Shown here: in pieces, positions 1 to 8,713 of the stretch
Layout: every line of letters begins with the position of its first letter
Position numbering within the stretch: position 1 is the stretch's first letter
Origin: Roseomonas sp. HF4
Lineage (GTDB): Bacteria; Pseudomonadota; Alphaproteobacteria; Acetobacterales; Acetobacteraceae
Direction of reading: 5' to 3'
DNA: 64,000 nucleotides
NCBI RefSeq assembly: GCF_005222755.1
Contig: NZ_STGD01000003.1
Coordinates: 310,001-374,000 of the forward strand
Translations under genes and position numbers: made by a program
The notes under the pieces: model-generated
What the model saw: the letters and a program-made list of their open reading frames with translations, nothing else
Databases searched by the model: none
What the model was told of the DNA's origin: nothing

Positions 1-52
1 TGAGGCGACCGCGCCGGACGAAGCGGCGCAGCAGGTTCGACAGCAGCATCAT
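1..52 (-). CDS. Start of a probable cyclopropane-fatty-acyl-phospholipid synthase-type methyltransferase (partial)
   Basis: Only the first 17 codons lie in the window; the gene runs off the left edge. They read MMLLSNLLRRFVRRGRL from a double ATG (codons at 52 and 49). A short Leu-rich then Arg-rich start of this type is familiar to me from alphaproteobacterial cyclopropane-fatty-acid synthase/SAM-methyltransferase proteins. That is a resemblance, not a domain match, because no catalytic part is visible. It is divergent from the NDUFA9-like gene, with about 145 bases between the two starts where promoters for both could sit. It could equally be another membrane-associated protein. Confidence 0.4.
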   Translation of the reverse strand, partial: MMLLSNLLRRFVRRGRL

Positions 53-197
53 GGGCGGCGCAATCCGGGTGCGGGATAGGGAGGCCGGTATGACCCCTTT
101 CCCGGTCGATTCCCAATCGGATTTAGTCGCCGGCCGGTCCCTTGGCGCGCCGGGGGCGTCGCCATATGGTCCGGCACGCATGGCAATGGGGTGTCGC

Positions 198-1145
198 ATG
201 GTTGCGCGTCGGGTCGCGACGGTGTTCGGGGGCGCCGGGTTCATCGGCCGCCACGCGGTGCAGCGCCTGGCCAAGGCGGGCTTCATCGTGCGCGTCGCGG
301 GCCGCGACACCGAAAAGGCGGGGAAGCTGCGCACGCTGGGCGGTGTCGGGCAGGTGGTGCCGGTCTCGGCATCGGTGACGGACGAGGCGTCCGTCGCGCG
401 CGCCGTCGCGGGGGCCGAGGTGGTGGTGAACCTGGTCGGCATCCTGTTCGAGCGGAAGGCGGGCGACTTCGACCGCATCCAGGCCGAGGGCGCCGGCCGC
501 GTCGCGCGGCTGGCGGCGGCGGCGGGCGCGCGGCGGCTGGTGCACGTCTCGGCCATCGGCGCCGATGCCGGGAGCGCCAGCGACTATGCCCGCACCAAGG
601 CCGAGGGCGAGGCGGCGGTGCTGGCCGCCTTCCCGACCGCGACCATCCTCCGCCCCTCGGTCGTGTTCGGGCCGGAGGACCAGTTCTTCAACCGCTTCGC
701 GGGGCTGGCGGCGATGCTGCCGGTGATGCCGGTGGTGGCGGGGGAGACGCGGTTCCAGCCGGTCTATGTCGGCGACGTGGCGGATGCGGTGATGGCGGCG
801 ATCACGCGCGACGACGTGGCGGGCAGGGTCTTCGAGCTCGGCGGGCCGCGGGCCATGACGATGCGCGACGTGCTGGAGTTCGTGCTGGAGCACACGCGCC
901 GGCGCCGGATTCTGGTGCGCCTGCCGGAGCGGCTGGTCGCGTTCCAGGCCCGCATCGGGGAGATGCTTCCGAGCCCGCCGCTGACGCGCGACCAGCTGAT
1001 CCTGCTCGGCCAGGACAATGTGGTGGCGGAGGGCGCGGCTGGGCTGGCCGCGCTCGGCATCGAGGCCAAGGCGGTGGAGGCGATCGTGCCGGCTTACCTG
1101 GCGCGCTTCCGTCCCGGCGGGTCGCGACGGGAGGCAACCGCCTGA
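198..1145 (+). CDS. Complex I NDUFA9 subunit family protein (NAD(P)H-binding, atypical SDR)
   Basis: The 315-residue protein opens with a nucleotide-binding Rossmann loop GGAGFIG (residues 11-17), followed by further short-chain dehydrogenase/reductase features: VVNLVGIL, VHVSAIGA and a YARTK segment matching the YxxxK active-site spacing. Later segments such as LRPSVVFGPEDQFFNRF and FQPVYVGDVADAV are typical of the bacterial NDUFA9-like family. These relatives of a mitochondrial complex I accessory subunit bind NAD(P)H; their bacterial role is poorly known, and a role in complex I or quinone metabolism is only a family-level suggestion. The start at 198 is chosen because the Rossmann strand begins at once; in-frame ATGs at 180 and 186 are alternatives, and the frame is open as far back as 51. 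Confidence 0.85.
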   Translation: MVARRVATVFGGAGFIGRHAVQRLAKAGFIVRVAGRDTEKAGKLRTLGGVGQVVPVSASVTDEASVARAVAGAEVVVNLVGILFERKAGDFDRIQAEGAGRVARLAAAAGARRLVHVSAIGADAGSASDYARTKAEGEAAVLAAFPTATILRPSVVFGPEDQFFNRFAGLAAMLPVMPVVAGETRFQPVYVGDVADAVMAAITRDDVAGRVFELGGPRAMTMRDVLEFVLEHTRRRRILVRLPERLVAFQARIGEMLPSPPLTRDQLILLGQDNVVAEGAAGLAALGIEAKAVEAIVPAYLARFRPGGSRREATA

Positions 1146-1363
1146 TATGGCCGAAGCGGCCAAATGTACGGCCCGGCAGTGACCTGATTGTTGGTGGCGG
1201 CGGTTCGCCATGGCAGTTTATGGCAGTAAGACTGTCCTGACGGCGTAGAAAGGACTCGCCTGCCCGTGGCGCTTGCATTAAGTGTCGCGCCGCCCGGGGT
1301 CCGGAGACGGATCCTGCGCGGCCTCGCGCCGCCGGGCAGGGACACGCCGCCGCGGGGATTCGC

Positions 1364-2803
1364 ATGGCCGAGAAGATGCTCCAGTTCGTACGCCTGCAGC
1401 AGCGGCAGCCGGACAAGCGCGATGCCAGCGCCCGCCGCGCCGACTGGGACGAGGTCTATCGCCCCTATGTCGCCGAGGCCGCCGCGCAGCAGGCGTCGCG
1501 CTGCTCGCAATGCGGCGTTCCCTTCTGCCAGGTGCATTGCCCGCTCAATAACAACATCCCGGACTGGCTGAAGCTGACCGCCGAAGGCCGGCTCGAGGAA
1601 GCCTACGAGGTGGCCGCGGCCACCAACACCTTCCCCGAGATCTGCGGCCGCATCTGCCCGCAGGACCGGCTGTGCGAGGGCAACTGCGTCATCGAGAAGG
1701 GCTTCGAGAGCGTCACGATCGGCGCCGTCGAGCAGTACATCACCGACACGGCCTGGGAAAAGGGCTGGGTGAAGCCGCCGCGGCCTGTGCGGCCCCGGGA
1801 CGGCAGCATCGGCATCATCGGCGCCGGCCCCGCCGGCATGGCCGCGGCCGAGCGACTGCACGTCATGGGCTACCGGGTCACGATCTACGACCGGCACGAC
1901 CGCGCCGGCGGGCTGATGATCTACGGCATCCCGAACTTCAAGCTGGAGAAGGAGGTCGTCCTCCGTCGGCATGAACAGTATGTCGAGGGCGGCATCCGCT
2001 TCGAGCTGAACACCGCCATCGGCCGGGACGTCACGCTCGGCGAACTCCGCCGCAAGCACGACGCGGTGCTGGTCGCGACCGGGGTCTACAAGGCGCGCGA
2101 CATCGACGTGCCCGGCGCGGCGCTGCCCGGCGTGGTCGCGGCGCTTGACTTCCTGATCGCGTCAAACCGCAAGGGGCTTGGCGATTCGGTGCCGGACTTC
2201 GACAGCGGTGCGCTGAACGCCGAGGGTCGGCACGTGGTCGTCGTCGGCGGCGGCGACACCGCGATGGATTGCGTCCGCACCGCCGTGCGCCAGGGTGCCG
2301 CCTCCGTCACCTGCCTCTATCGGCGCGACCGCGCGAATATGCCGGGCTCGATGCGCGAGGTGAAGAACGCCGAGGAGGAGGGCGTGCGCTTCGAGTGGCT
2401 CGCCGCCCCCGAAGCCTTTCTGGGCAAGGGCGCGGTCGCCGCCGTCCGCGCGCAGCGGATGCATCTGGGCCTGGCCGACGCCACCGGCCGCCAGCAGGTC
2501 GAGCCCATTGCCGGTGCGGAATTCGAGGTGAAGGCGGATCTGGTGATCAAGGCGCTCGGCTTCGACCCCGAGGATCTGCCGGCCGCCTTCAACGAGCCGG
2601 CCCTGCCGGTGACGCGCTGGGGGACGCTCAAGGTCGACCACCGCACCATGATGACGGCGCTGCCCGGCGTCTTCGCCGCCGGCGACATCGTGCGCGGCGC
2701 CTCCCTGGTCGTCTGGGGCATCCGGGACGGGCGCGACGTGGCCGAGCAGATCCACCACTACATCGAGGCGCGGGGCGCGGCCCCGGCCATCGCGGCGGAG
2801 TGA
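1364..2803 (+). CDS. gltD: Glutamate synthase (NADPH) small subunit
   Basis: The 479-residue beta subunit of NADPH-GOGAT takes electrons from NADPH via FAD and passes them through iron-sulfur centres to GltB, which makes two glutamates from glutamine and 2-oxoglutarate. The N-terminal ferredoxin-like part carries cysteines C47, C50, C55 and C59 and a second group C94, C98, C104 and C108. The FAD loop GAGPAGMAA (about residues 153-161) and the NADPH-site motif GGGDTAMD follow. A FAD-binding GDIVRGAS segment lies near the end. Start ATG 1364 has a GGGGA stretch upstream. It is followed after 5 bases by gltB, so the two are almost certainly co-transcribed, with the small subunit first, the reverse of enteric gltBD. 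Confidence 0.96.
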   Translation: MAEKMLQFVRLQQRQPDKRDASARRADWDEVYRPYVAEAAAQQASRCSQCGVPFCQVHCPLNNNIPDWLKLTAEGRLEEAYEVAAATNTFPEICGRICPQDRLCEGNCVIEKGFESVTIGAVEQYITDTAWEKGWVKPPRPVRPRDGSIGIIGAGPAGMAAAERLHVMGYRVTIYDRHDRAGGLMIYGIPNFKLEKEVVLRRHEQYVEGGIRFELNTAIGRDVTLGELRRKHDAVLVATGVYKARDIDVPGAALPGVVAALDFLIASNRKGLGDSVPDFDSGALNAEGRHVVVVGGGDTAMDCVRTAVRQGAASVTCLYRRDRANMPGSMREVKNAEEEGVRFEWLAAPEAFLGKGAVAAVRAQRMHLGLADATGRQQVEPIAGAEFEVKADLVIKALGFDPEDLPAAFNEPALPVTRWGTLKVDHRTMMTALPGVFAAGDIVRGASLVVWGIRDGRDVAEQIHHYIEARGAAPAIAAE

Positions 2804-2808
2804 GAGCT

Positions 2809-5800
2809 ATGACGCAGCACGAGACCGGTTCCGCCTTCGTGGAATCCTATGCAAGCGGCCGCGACCTGCTGGCCTCTGCCGCCCATCTCGACCTGACCGA
2901 GCACGATGCCTGCGGCGTCGGCCTGGTGGCCGCGCTCGACGGCAAGCCGCGCCGCGAAGTCGTGCAGGCCGGCATCGACGCGCTGAAGGCGGTCTGGCAC
3001 CGCGGCGCGGTGGACGCCGACGGCAAGACCGGCGACGGCGCGGGCATCCACATCGAGATCCCGCAGGACTTCTTCGCCGAAGTGGTCGAGCGTGGCGGCG
3101 ACCGCCTGCGCCCGGGGCGCATAGCCGTCGGCATGGCGTTCCTGCCCAAGACCGACCTCGGCGCGCAGGAGCGCTGCCGCCAGATCGTCGAGACCGAGAT
3201 CCTGAACGCCGGCTACGCCATCTATTCCTGGCGCCAGGTGCCGATCAACGTCGCCTGCATCGGGGAGAAGGCGAACGCGACGCGCCCCGAGATCGAGCAG
3301 ATCCTGATCCACGACCCCGAGCAGCGCGACGTGGAGACGGTCGAGCGCGACATGTTCGTGATCCGCCGGCGGATCGAGAAGCAGGCGATCGCGGCGCAGA
3401 TCCCCGAGCTGTACCTGTGCTCCCTCTCGGCCCGCTCGATCATATACAAGGGCATGTTCCTGGCCGAGAGCCTGACGGACTTCTACCCGGACCTCAACGA
3501 TCCGCGCTTCGTCAGCCGCTTCGCGATCTACCACCAGCGCTATTCGACCAACACCTTCCCGACCTGGCGGCTCGCGCAGCCCTTCCGCATGCTCGCGCAC
3601 AATGGCGAGATCAACACGCTGCACGGCAACGCCAACTGGATGAAGAGCCACGAGACGCGCATGGCGCATGCGCTGCTCGACCCCTTCATGGAGGACCTGA
3701 AGCCGATCGTGCAGGCGGGCGGGTCGGACACGGCGACGCTCGACAACGTCTTCGAGCTGCTGGTGCGCGGCGGCCGCGACGCGCCCATGGCCAAGGCGCT
3801 GCTGATCCCGGAAAGCGTCAGCAACAACGCGACGATGCCCGAGCCGCACCGCGAGCTGTTCATGTACTGCAACGCCGTGATGGAGCCCTGGGACGGGCCG
3901 GCCGCGATCGCGGCGACGGACGGGCGCTGGGTGATCGCGGGGCTCGACCGCAACGGCCTGCGCCCGATGCGCTTCACCATCACGGCGGACGGTCTGCTGA
4001 TCGTGGGCTCCGAGACCGGCATGGTGAAGCTGCAGGAAGACCGCATCGTGCAGAAGGGCCGGCTCGGGCCGGGGCAGTGCATCGGCGTCGACCTGGATGA
4101 GGCGCGCTTCCTCGAGGACGCCGCGCTCAAGGACATGCTGGCCGCGCGCAAGCCGTTCGGCCAGTGGACGTCGCGCACCACGCGGATCGACGAGATCGTG
4201 AAGGCCGAGGCCGACGAGCGCGCGAACCTGGTGGCCGAGGAGCTGCGCCGCCGCCAGCTCGCCATGGGCTACACGCTGGAGGAGCTGGAGGGGATTCTCC
4301 ACCCGATGGTGGAGGACGCCAACGAGGCCGTGGGCAGCATGGGCGACGACACGCCGATCGCCGTGCTGTCGAGCCAGTACCGCGGCCTGCACCACTATTT
4401 CCGCCAGACCTTCAGCCAGGTGACCAACCCGCCGATCGACAGCCTGCGCGAGACGCGGGTGATGACGCTGCGCACGCGGCTCGGCAACCTCGGCAACATC
4501 CTGGATGAAGACCCGACGCAGTGCGACATGCTGATGCTGGAGAGCCCCGTGCTCTCCAACGCGCAGTTCGACGCGATGCGCGACTACATGGGCGCGACCG
4601 CCGCGACCGTGGACTGCACCTGGCCGGTGGCGGAGGGCGAGGCCGGGCTGCGCCGCGCCATCGAGCGCATCCGCCGCGAGGCGGAGGAAGGCGTGCGCTC
4701 CGGCTGCGCGCATGTGATCCTGACCGATGAGGGGCAGGCGGCTGACCGCGCGGCGATCCCGATGATCCTGGCCGTCGGCGCGGTGCAGACGCACCTGGTC
4801 AAGCATGGCCTGCGCACCTTCACCTCGCTCAACGTGCGTGCGGCGGAGTGCATGGACGTGCACTACTTCGCGGTGCTGATCGGCGCGGGCGCCACCACGG
4901 TCAACGCCTACCTCGCGCAGGAGAGCATCGCCGACCGGCACCGCCGCGGGCTGTTCGGCAATGTCGGCCTGGGCGAGGCCGTCGCGCGCTACAAGAAGGC
5001 GGTGGACAAGGGCCTGCTCAAGGTCATGTCCAAGATGGGCATCGGCGTTCTGTCCTCCTACCGCGGCGGGATGAACTTCGAGGCGATCGGCCTGTCGCGC
5101 GCGCTGGTGGCGGAATTCTTCCCCGGCACGCCGTCGCGCATCTCGGGCATCGGGCTTTCGGGCATCGCGCGGCGCGTGCTCGCGCTGCACGACAAGGCCT
5201 GGCAGGAGGGCGCGGTCGCGCTGCCGGTCGGCGGGCTCTACAAGTTGCGCCGCCGGGGGGAGGTGCATGCCTTCGACGGCAGCCTGATCCACACGCTGCA
5301 GAAGGCGGTCGAGACCGACAGCTACCAGACCTACAAGCGCTACACGGAAGCCGTGCGCCGGCTGCCGCCCGTGGCGCTGCGCGACCTGCTCGACTTCCGC
5401 TTGGAAGGTCGCGCGCCCGTGACGCTCGAAGAAGTCGAAAGCATTACCGAGATCCGGAAGCGCCTGGTCGCGCCCGGCATCTCGCTCGGTGCGCTGAGCC
5501 CGGAGGCGCATGAGACGCTGTCCATCGCGATGAACCGGATCGGCGCCCGCTCCGATTCCGGGGAGGGCGGCGAGGACCCGGCCCGCGCGCGCCCGCGCCC
5601 GAACGGCGACAACGCGAACAGCGCGATCAAGCAGATCGCCTCGGGTCGCTTCGGCGTCACCGCCGAATACCTCAACAACTGCCGCGAGATCGAGATCAAG
5701 GTCGCCCAGGGCGCCAAGCCCGGCGAGGGCGGGCAGCTGCCCGGCTTCAAGGTGACCGGACTGATCGCGAAGCTCAGGCATTCGACGCCGGGCGTCACGC

Positions 5801-7347
5801 TGATCAGCCCGCCGCCGCACCACGACATCTATTCGATCGAGGACCTGGCGCAGCTCATCTACGACCTCAAGCAGATCAACCCGGAGGCGACGGTCTGCGT
5901 GAAGCTGGTGTCCCGCTCCGGCATCGGGACCATCGCCGCCGGCGTGGCCAAGGCCAAGGCGGATGCGATCCTCGTCTCCGGCCATTCCGGCGGCACGGGT
6001 GCGTCGCCGCAGTCCAGCATCAAGTACGCGGGCCTGCCCTGGGAGATGGGCCTCAGCGAGACGCACCAGGTGCTGCTGCTGAACCGGCTGCGCCACCGCG
6101 TGCGGCTGCGCACCGATGGCGGACTCAAGACCGGGCGCGACGTCGTGATCGCAGCCATGCTGGGCGCCGAGGAATTCGGCATCGGCACGGCCTCGCTCGT
6201 GGCCATGGGCTGCATCATGGTCCGCCAGTGCCATTCCAACACCTGCCCCGTCGGCGTCTGCGTGCAGGATGAGGCGCTGCGCCAGAAGTTCACAGGCACG
6301 CCGGAGAAGGTGATCAACCTGTTCTCCTTCGTGGCGGAGGAAGTGCGCGAGATCCTGGCCGCGCTCGGGTTCCGCAAGCTGACCGACGTGATCGGGCGCA
6401 CCGACCTGCTGCAGCAGGTCAGCCGCGGGTCGGAGGACCTCGACGACCTCGACCTCAACCCGCTGCTGGTGCAGGCCGATGCCGGCCCGCACGCGTCCTA
6501 CTGCACGCTGGAAGGCCGCAACGAGGTGCCGGAGACGCTGGACGCGGAGATGATCCGCGACGCCGACGCGCTGTTCCGCCACGGCGAAAAGATGCAGCTG
6601 CAATACAACATCCGGAACACGCACCGCGCGATCGGCACCAAGGTGTCGTCGCGCATCGTGCGGCAGTTCGGGATGGAGGGGCTGCAGCCCGGCCACCTCA
6701 ACGTGCGGCTGCGCGGCAGCGCGGGGCAGTCGCTCGGCGCCTTCGGCGTGCGTGGCCTGAAGCTCGAGGTGTTCGGCGACGCCAACGACTACGTGGGCAA
6801 GGGGCTGTCGGGGGCGACCATCGTGGTGCGGCCCGCGCCGTCCTCGCCGCTGGTCTGGAACGAGAACACCATCATCGGCAACACGGTGCTCTACGGCGCG
6901 ACGGCGGGCGAGCTGTTCGCCGCCGGCCAGGCCGGCGAGCGCTTCGCGGTGCGCAATTCCGGCGCGACCGCGGTGGTCGAGGGCTGCGGCGCCAATGGCT
7001 GCGAATACATGACCGGCGGCACCGTCGCGATCCTGGGCGCGGTCGGCGACAATTTCGGCGCCGGCTTCACGGGCGGGCACGCCTTCGTCTACGATGCCGA
7101 CGGCACCTTCGAGCTGCGCGTGAACCCCGACACGGTGCTCTGGGCGCGGATCGGTCATCCGCACTGGGAATGCATGCTGTGCGACCTGATCGCGCGGCAT
7201 GTGGGCGAGACCGGCAGCCGCTTCGCCGCCCGCCTGCTGAACGAATGGGGGAACGAGCGCGGGCGCTTCTGGCACGTCGTACCGAAGGAATACGCGAAGT
7301 ACCTGCCCGTGCCGATGGTCGAGGCCGCGGCCGTCGCCGCCGAGTGA
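2809..7347 (+). CDS. gltB: Glutamate synthase (NADPH) large subunit
   Basis: The 1512-residue alpha subunit of glutamate synthase. A class II glutamine amidotransferase domain sits at the N terminus; the nucleophile is C35 in DACGVG, so about 34 residues would be removed as a propeptide. The central and FMN-binding synthase domains follow, with the 3Fe-4S ligands in a CIMVRQC...NTCPVG segment at about residues 1134-1146 and the C-terminal GXGXG-rich beta-helix domain (for example GVRGLKLEVFGDANDYVGKG). The start at 2809 is preferred over the longer open frame because it leaves a standard propeptide length and has GGAG 8 bases upstream, overlapping the end of gltD. Together with GltD it forms the cytoplasmic ammonia-assimilation enzyme. 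Confidence 0.97.
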   Translation: MTQHETGSAFVESYASGRDLLASAAHLDLTEHDACGVGLVAALDGKPRREVVQAGIDALKAVWHRGAVDADGKTGDGAGIHIEIPQDFFAEVVERGGDRLRPGRIAVGMAFLPKTDLGAQERCRQIVETEILNAGYAIYSWRQVPINVACIGEKANATRPEIEQILIHDPEQRDVETVERDMFVIRRRIEKQAIAAQIPELYLCSLSARSIIYKGMFLAESLTDFYPDLNDPRFVSRFAIYHQRYSTNTFPTWRLAQPFRMLAHNGEINTLHGNANWMKSHETRMAHALLDPFMEDLKPIVQAGGSDTATLDNVFELLVRGGRDAPMAKALLIPESVSNNATMPEPHRELFMYCNAVMEPWDGPAAIAATDGRWVIAGLDRNGLRPMRFTITADGLLIVGSETGMVKLQEDRIVQKGRLGPGQCIGVDLDEARFLEDAALKDMLAARKPFGQWTSRTTRIDEIVKAEADERANLVAEELRRRQLAMGYTLEELEGILHPMVEDANEAVGSMGDDTPIAVLSSQYRGLHHYFRQTFSQVTNPPIDSLRETRVMTLRTRLGNLGNILDEDPTQCDMLMLESPVLSNAQFDAMRDYMGATAATVDCTWPVAEGEAGLRRAIERIRREAEEGVRSGCAHVILTDEGQAADRAAIPMILAVGAVQTHLVKHGLRTFTSLNVRAAECMDVHYFAVLIGAGATTVNAYLAQESIADRHRRGLFGNVGLGEAVARYKKAVDKGLLKVMSKMGIGVLSSYRGGMNFEAIGLSRALVAEFFPGTPSRISGIGLSGIARRVLALHDKAWQEGAVALPVGGLYKLRRRGEVHAFDGSLIHTLQKAVETDSYQTYKRYTEAVRRLPPVALRDLLDFRLEGRAPVTLEEVESITEIRKRLVAPGISLGALSPEAHETLSIAMNRIGARSDSGEGGEDPARARPRPNGDNANSAIKQIASGRFGVTAEYLNNCREIEIKVAQGAKPGEGGQLPGFKVTGLIAKLRHSTPGVTLISPPPHHDIYSIEDLAQLIYDLKQINPEATVCVKLVSRSGIGTIAAGVAKAKADAILVSGHSGGTGASPQSSIKYAGLPWEMGLSETHQVLLLNRLRHRVRLRTDGGLKTGRDVVIAAMLGAEEFGIGTASLVAMGCIMVRQCHSNTCPVGVCVQDEALRQKFTGTPEKVINLFSFVAEEVREILAALGFRKLTDVIGRTDLLQQVSRGSEDLDDLDLNPLLVQADAGPHASYCTLEGRNEVPETLDAEMIRDADALFRHGEKMQLQYNIRNTHRAIGTKVSSRIVRQFGMEGLQPGHLNVRLRGSAGQSLGAFGVRGLKLEVFGDANDYVGKGLSGATIVVRPAPSSPLVWNENTIIGNTVLYGATAGELFAAGQAGERFAVRNSGATAVVEGCGANGCEYMTGGTVAILGAVGDNFGAGFTGGHAFVYDADGTFELRVNPDTVLWARIGHPHWECMLCDLIARHVGETGSRFAARLLNEWGNERGRFWHVVPKEYAKYLPVPMVEAAAVAAE

Positions 7348-7474
7348 CGGGGCGCACGCCGCCCGGTGAAAGGCTTCACCGGGTGGCACCGCAACGTCTT
7401 CCCTTTCGATGACGCGCCGGTAATCTTTCGTCCGTGGAAACCAGTTCCGCCGCACCGGACGAAAGGACCTTGCC

Positions 7475-7987
7475 GTGCGACTTTCCGCCCTGGCCTTTGC
7501 GGCCCTTCTTGCCGCGGCAGTCGTGCCGGCCTCCGCGCAGCAGGTGCGCGACCTGGCATCCGTCAACGGCTGGCGCGCCTATGTGGCGCAGAGCACCGGC
7601 GGGCCGCTCTGCGGCATGGGCACCAATGCGAACAGCCGCGGCCGCTTCTTCTGGATCAAGGTCGAGCGGCTGAACGGCAACCTGCACGGCTTCATCCAGG
7701 TGGGCGACCGGTCGTGGAACGTGCGCCGGGAGGCGCGGGGCAGGATCGTCGTCGCGATCGACAGCCGCCGGGCGGAACTCAACTACGTCGGCACCTCGCA
7801 GCCCGACATGATCGAGGCGTCCTATGGCGGGGCCTTCCGCAACTTCATCAACTTCGTGGAGGCCTTCGCGGCCGGCTACCGCATGCAGGTGAGCTTCCCC
7901 GGGGAGCGCGTCGAGCCCTGGGCCGCCGACCTGCGCGGCACGCGCGCGGTGACCGAGGCCTTCCTGGCCTGCGCGCGGCGGATCTGA
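7475..7987 (+). CDS. Exported protein of unknown function
   Basis: A 170-residue protein with a clear signal peptide: MR, a hydrophobic Ala/Leu run, then an ASA-QQ cleavage site at about residue 22. The mature part is small, Trp/Arg/Asn-rich and mostly beta-like (GWRAYVAQ, FFWIKVERLNG, GFIQVGDRSWNVRR). It has two cysteines (in GGPLCGMGT and in the last residues LACARRI) that could form a periplasmic disulfide. I do not recognise the family; there is a loose resemblance to the invasion-associated-locus-B type of small periplasmic protein. It stands alone between gltB and a GST gene, in the same direction as both. Confidence 0.7.
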   Translation: MRLSALAFAALLAAAVVPASAQQVRDLASVNGWRAYVAQSTGGPLCGMGTNANSRGRFFWIKVERLNGNLHGFIQVGDRSWNVRREARGRIVVAIDSRRAELNYVGTSQPDMIEASYGGAFRNFINFVEAFAAGYRMQVSFPGERVEPWAADLRGTRAVTEAFLACARRI

Positions 7988-8035
7988 CGCCAGGCCTTTG
8001 CGCGACGCCGGGTCGGGTGGCATAAGCGCCGCATC

Positions 8036-8704
8036 GTGCGGCTGCTGTATCACCTTCCCCTCTCGCCCTTCGCGCGCAAGGTCCGCCTCGCGCTGGCGGA
8101 AAAGCGCATCCCCTTCGACCTGCGCCTCGAGCGCGTATGGGAGAGACGCGAGGATTTCCTCGCCATGAACCCCGCCTGCACGGTGCCGGTGCTGCAGGAG
8201 GACAACGGCCTCACCATCCCGGATTCGACCGCGATCTGCGAATACCTGGACGAGGCCTACCCGGACACGCCGCTGCTCGGCCGCACGCTTGCGGAACGGG
8301 TCGAGGTGCGCCGCCTGGTCGCCTGGTTCGACGGCAAGTTCCACGCCGAGGTCGGGCTCAACCTGCTGTACGAGAAGCAGATGAAGCGCCTGATGGGCCG
8401 CGGCAACCCGGATGCGGGCGCGATCCGCGCGGGCTATGCGAACCTCAAGCCGCACCTCGCCTATCTCGGCTGGCTCGCGGAGACGCGGCCCTGGCTCGCG
8501 GGGCCGATGCTCTCGCTGGCCGACCTCGCGGCGGCGGCGCATCTGTCGGCGCTCGACTACATCGGCGACATCGACTGGTCGCTGAACGATGCGGCGAAGG
8601 ACTGGTACGCGCGGATGAAGTCACGCCCGTCCTTCCGAGGCCTGCTGTCCGACCGCATCAGCGGGCTGGAGCCGCCGGCACACTACGCCGACCTCGATTT
8701 CTAA
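8036..8704 (+). CDS. Glutathione S-transferase family protein
   Basis: A 222-residue cytosolic GST. The N-terminal thioredoxin-like domain starts with LLYHLPLSPFARKVRLALAE, where the Ser/Phe-Ala-Arg segment is the usual catalytic and glutathione-activating position. It then carries the cis-proline motif TVPVLQ and the glutathione-gamma-glutamyl-binding segment PDSTAICEYLDE. The helical C-terminal domain contains LAGPMLSLADLAAAAHLSALDY, the conserved N-capping box region of GSTs. Start is GTG at 8036, which gives the standard beta strand directly after the initiator. The substrate cannot be told. It converges with the CoA-transferase gene, whose stop is 9 bases away. Confidence 0.9.
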   Translation: MRLLYHLPLSPFARKVRLALAEKRIPFDLRLERVWERREDFLAMNPACTVPVLQEDNGLTIPDSTAICEYLDEAYPDTPLLGRTLAERVEVRRLVAWFDGKFHAEVGLNLLYEKQMKRLMGRGNPDAGAIRAGYANLKPHLAYLGWLAETRPWLAGPMLSLADLAAAAHLSALDYIGDIDWSLNDAAKDWYARMKSRPSFRGLLSDRISGLEPPAHYADLDF

Positions 8705-8713
8705 GGCGGCGCG

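Noticed and set aside
1149..1161. GGCCG/CGGCC dyad just after the NDUFA9-like gene as a terminator
   Set aside because: The stem has only 5 pairs and no T run; too weak to call.
1210..1227. TGGCAG-TTTA-TGGCAG upstream of gltD as a sigma-54 promoter
   Set aside because: The GG to GC spacing is 9 bases instead of 10 and the second half is TGGCA rather than TTGCA; it reads better as a simple direct repeat.
2758..7566. A very long open frame antisense to gltB, about 1600 codons
   Set aside because: It has His/Arg/Ala/Val/Leu-rich composition without any domain and mirrors the GC-skewed codon usage of gltB; a shadow frame.
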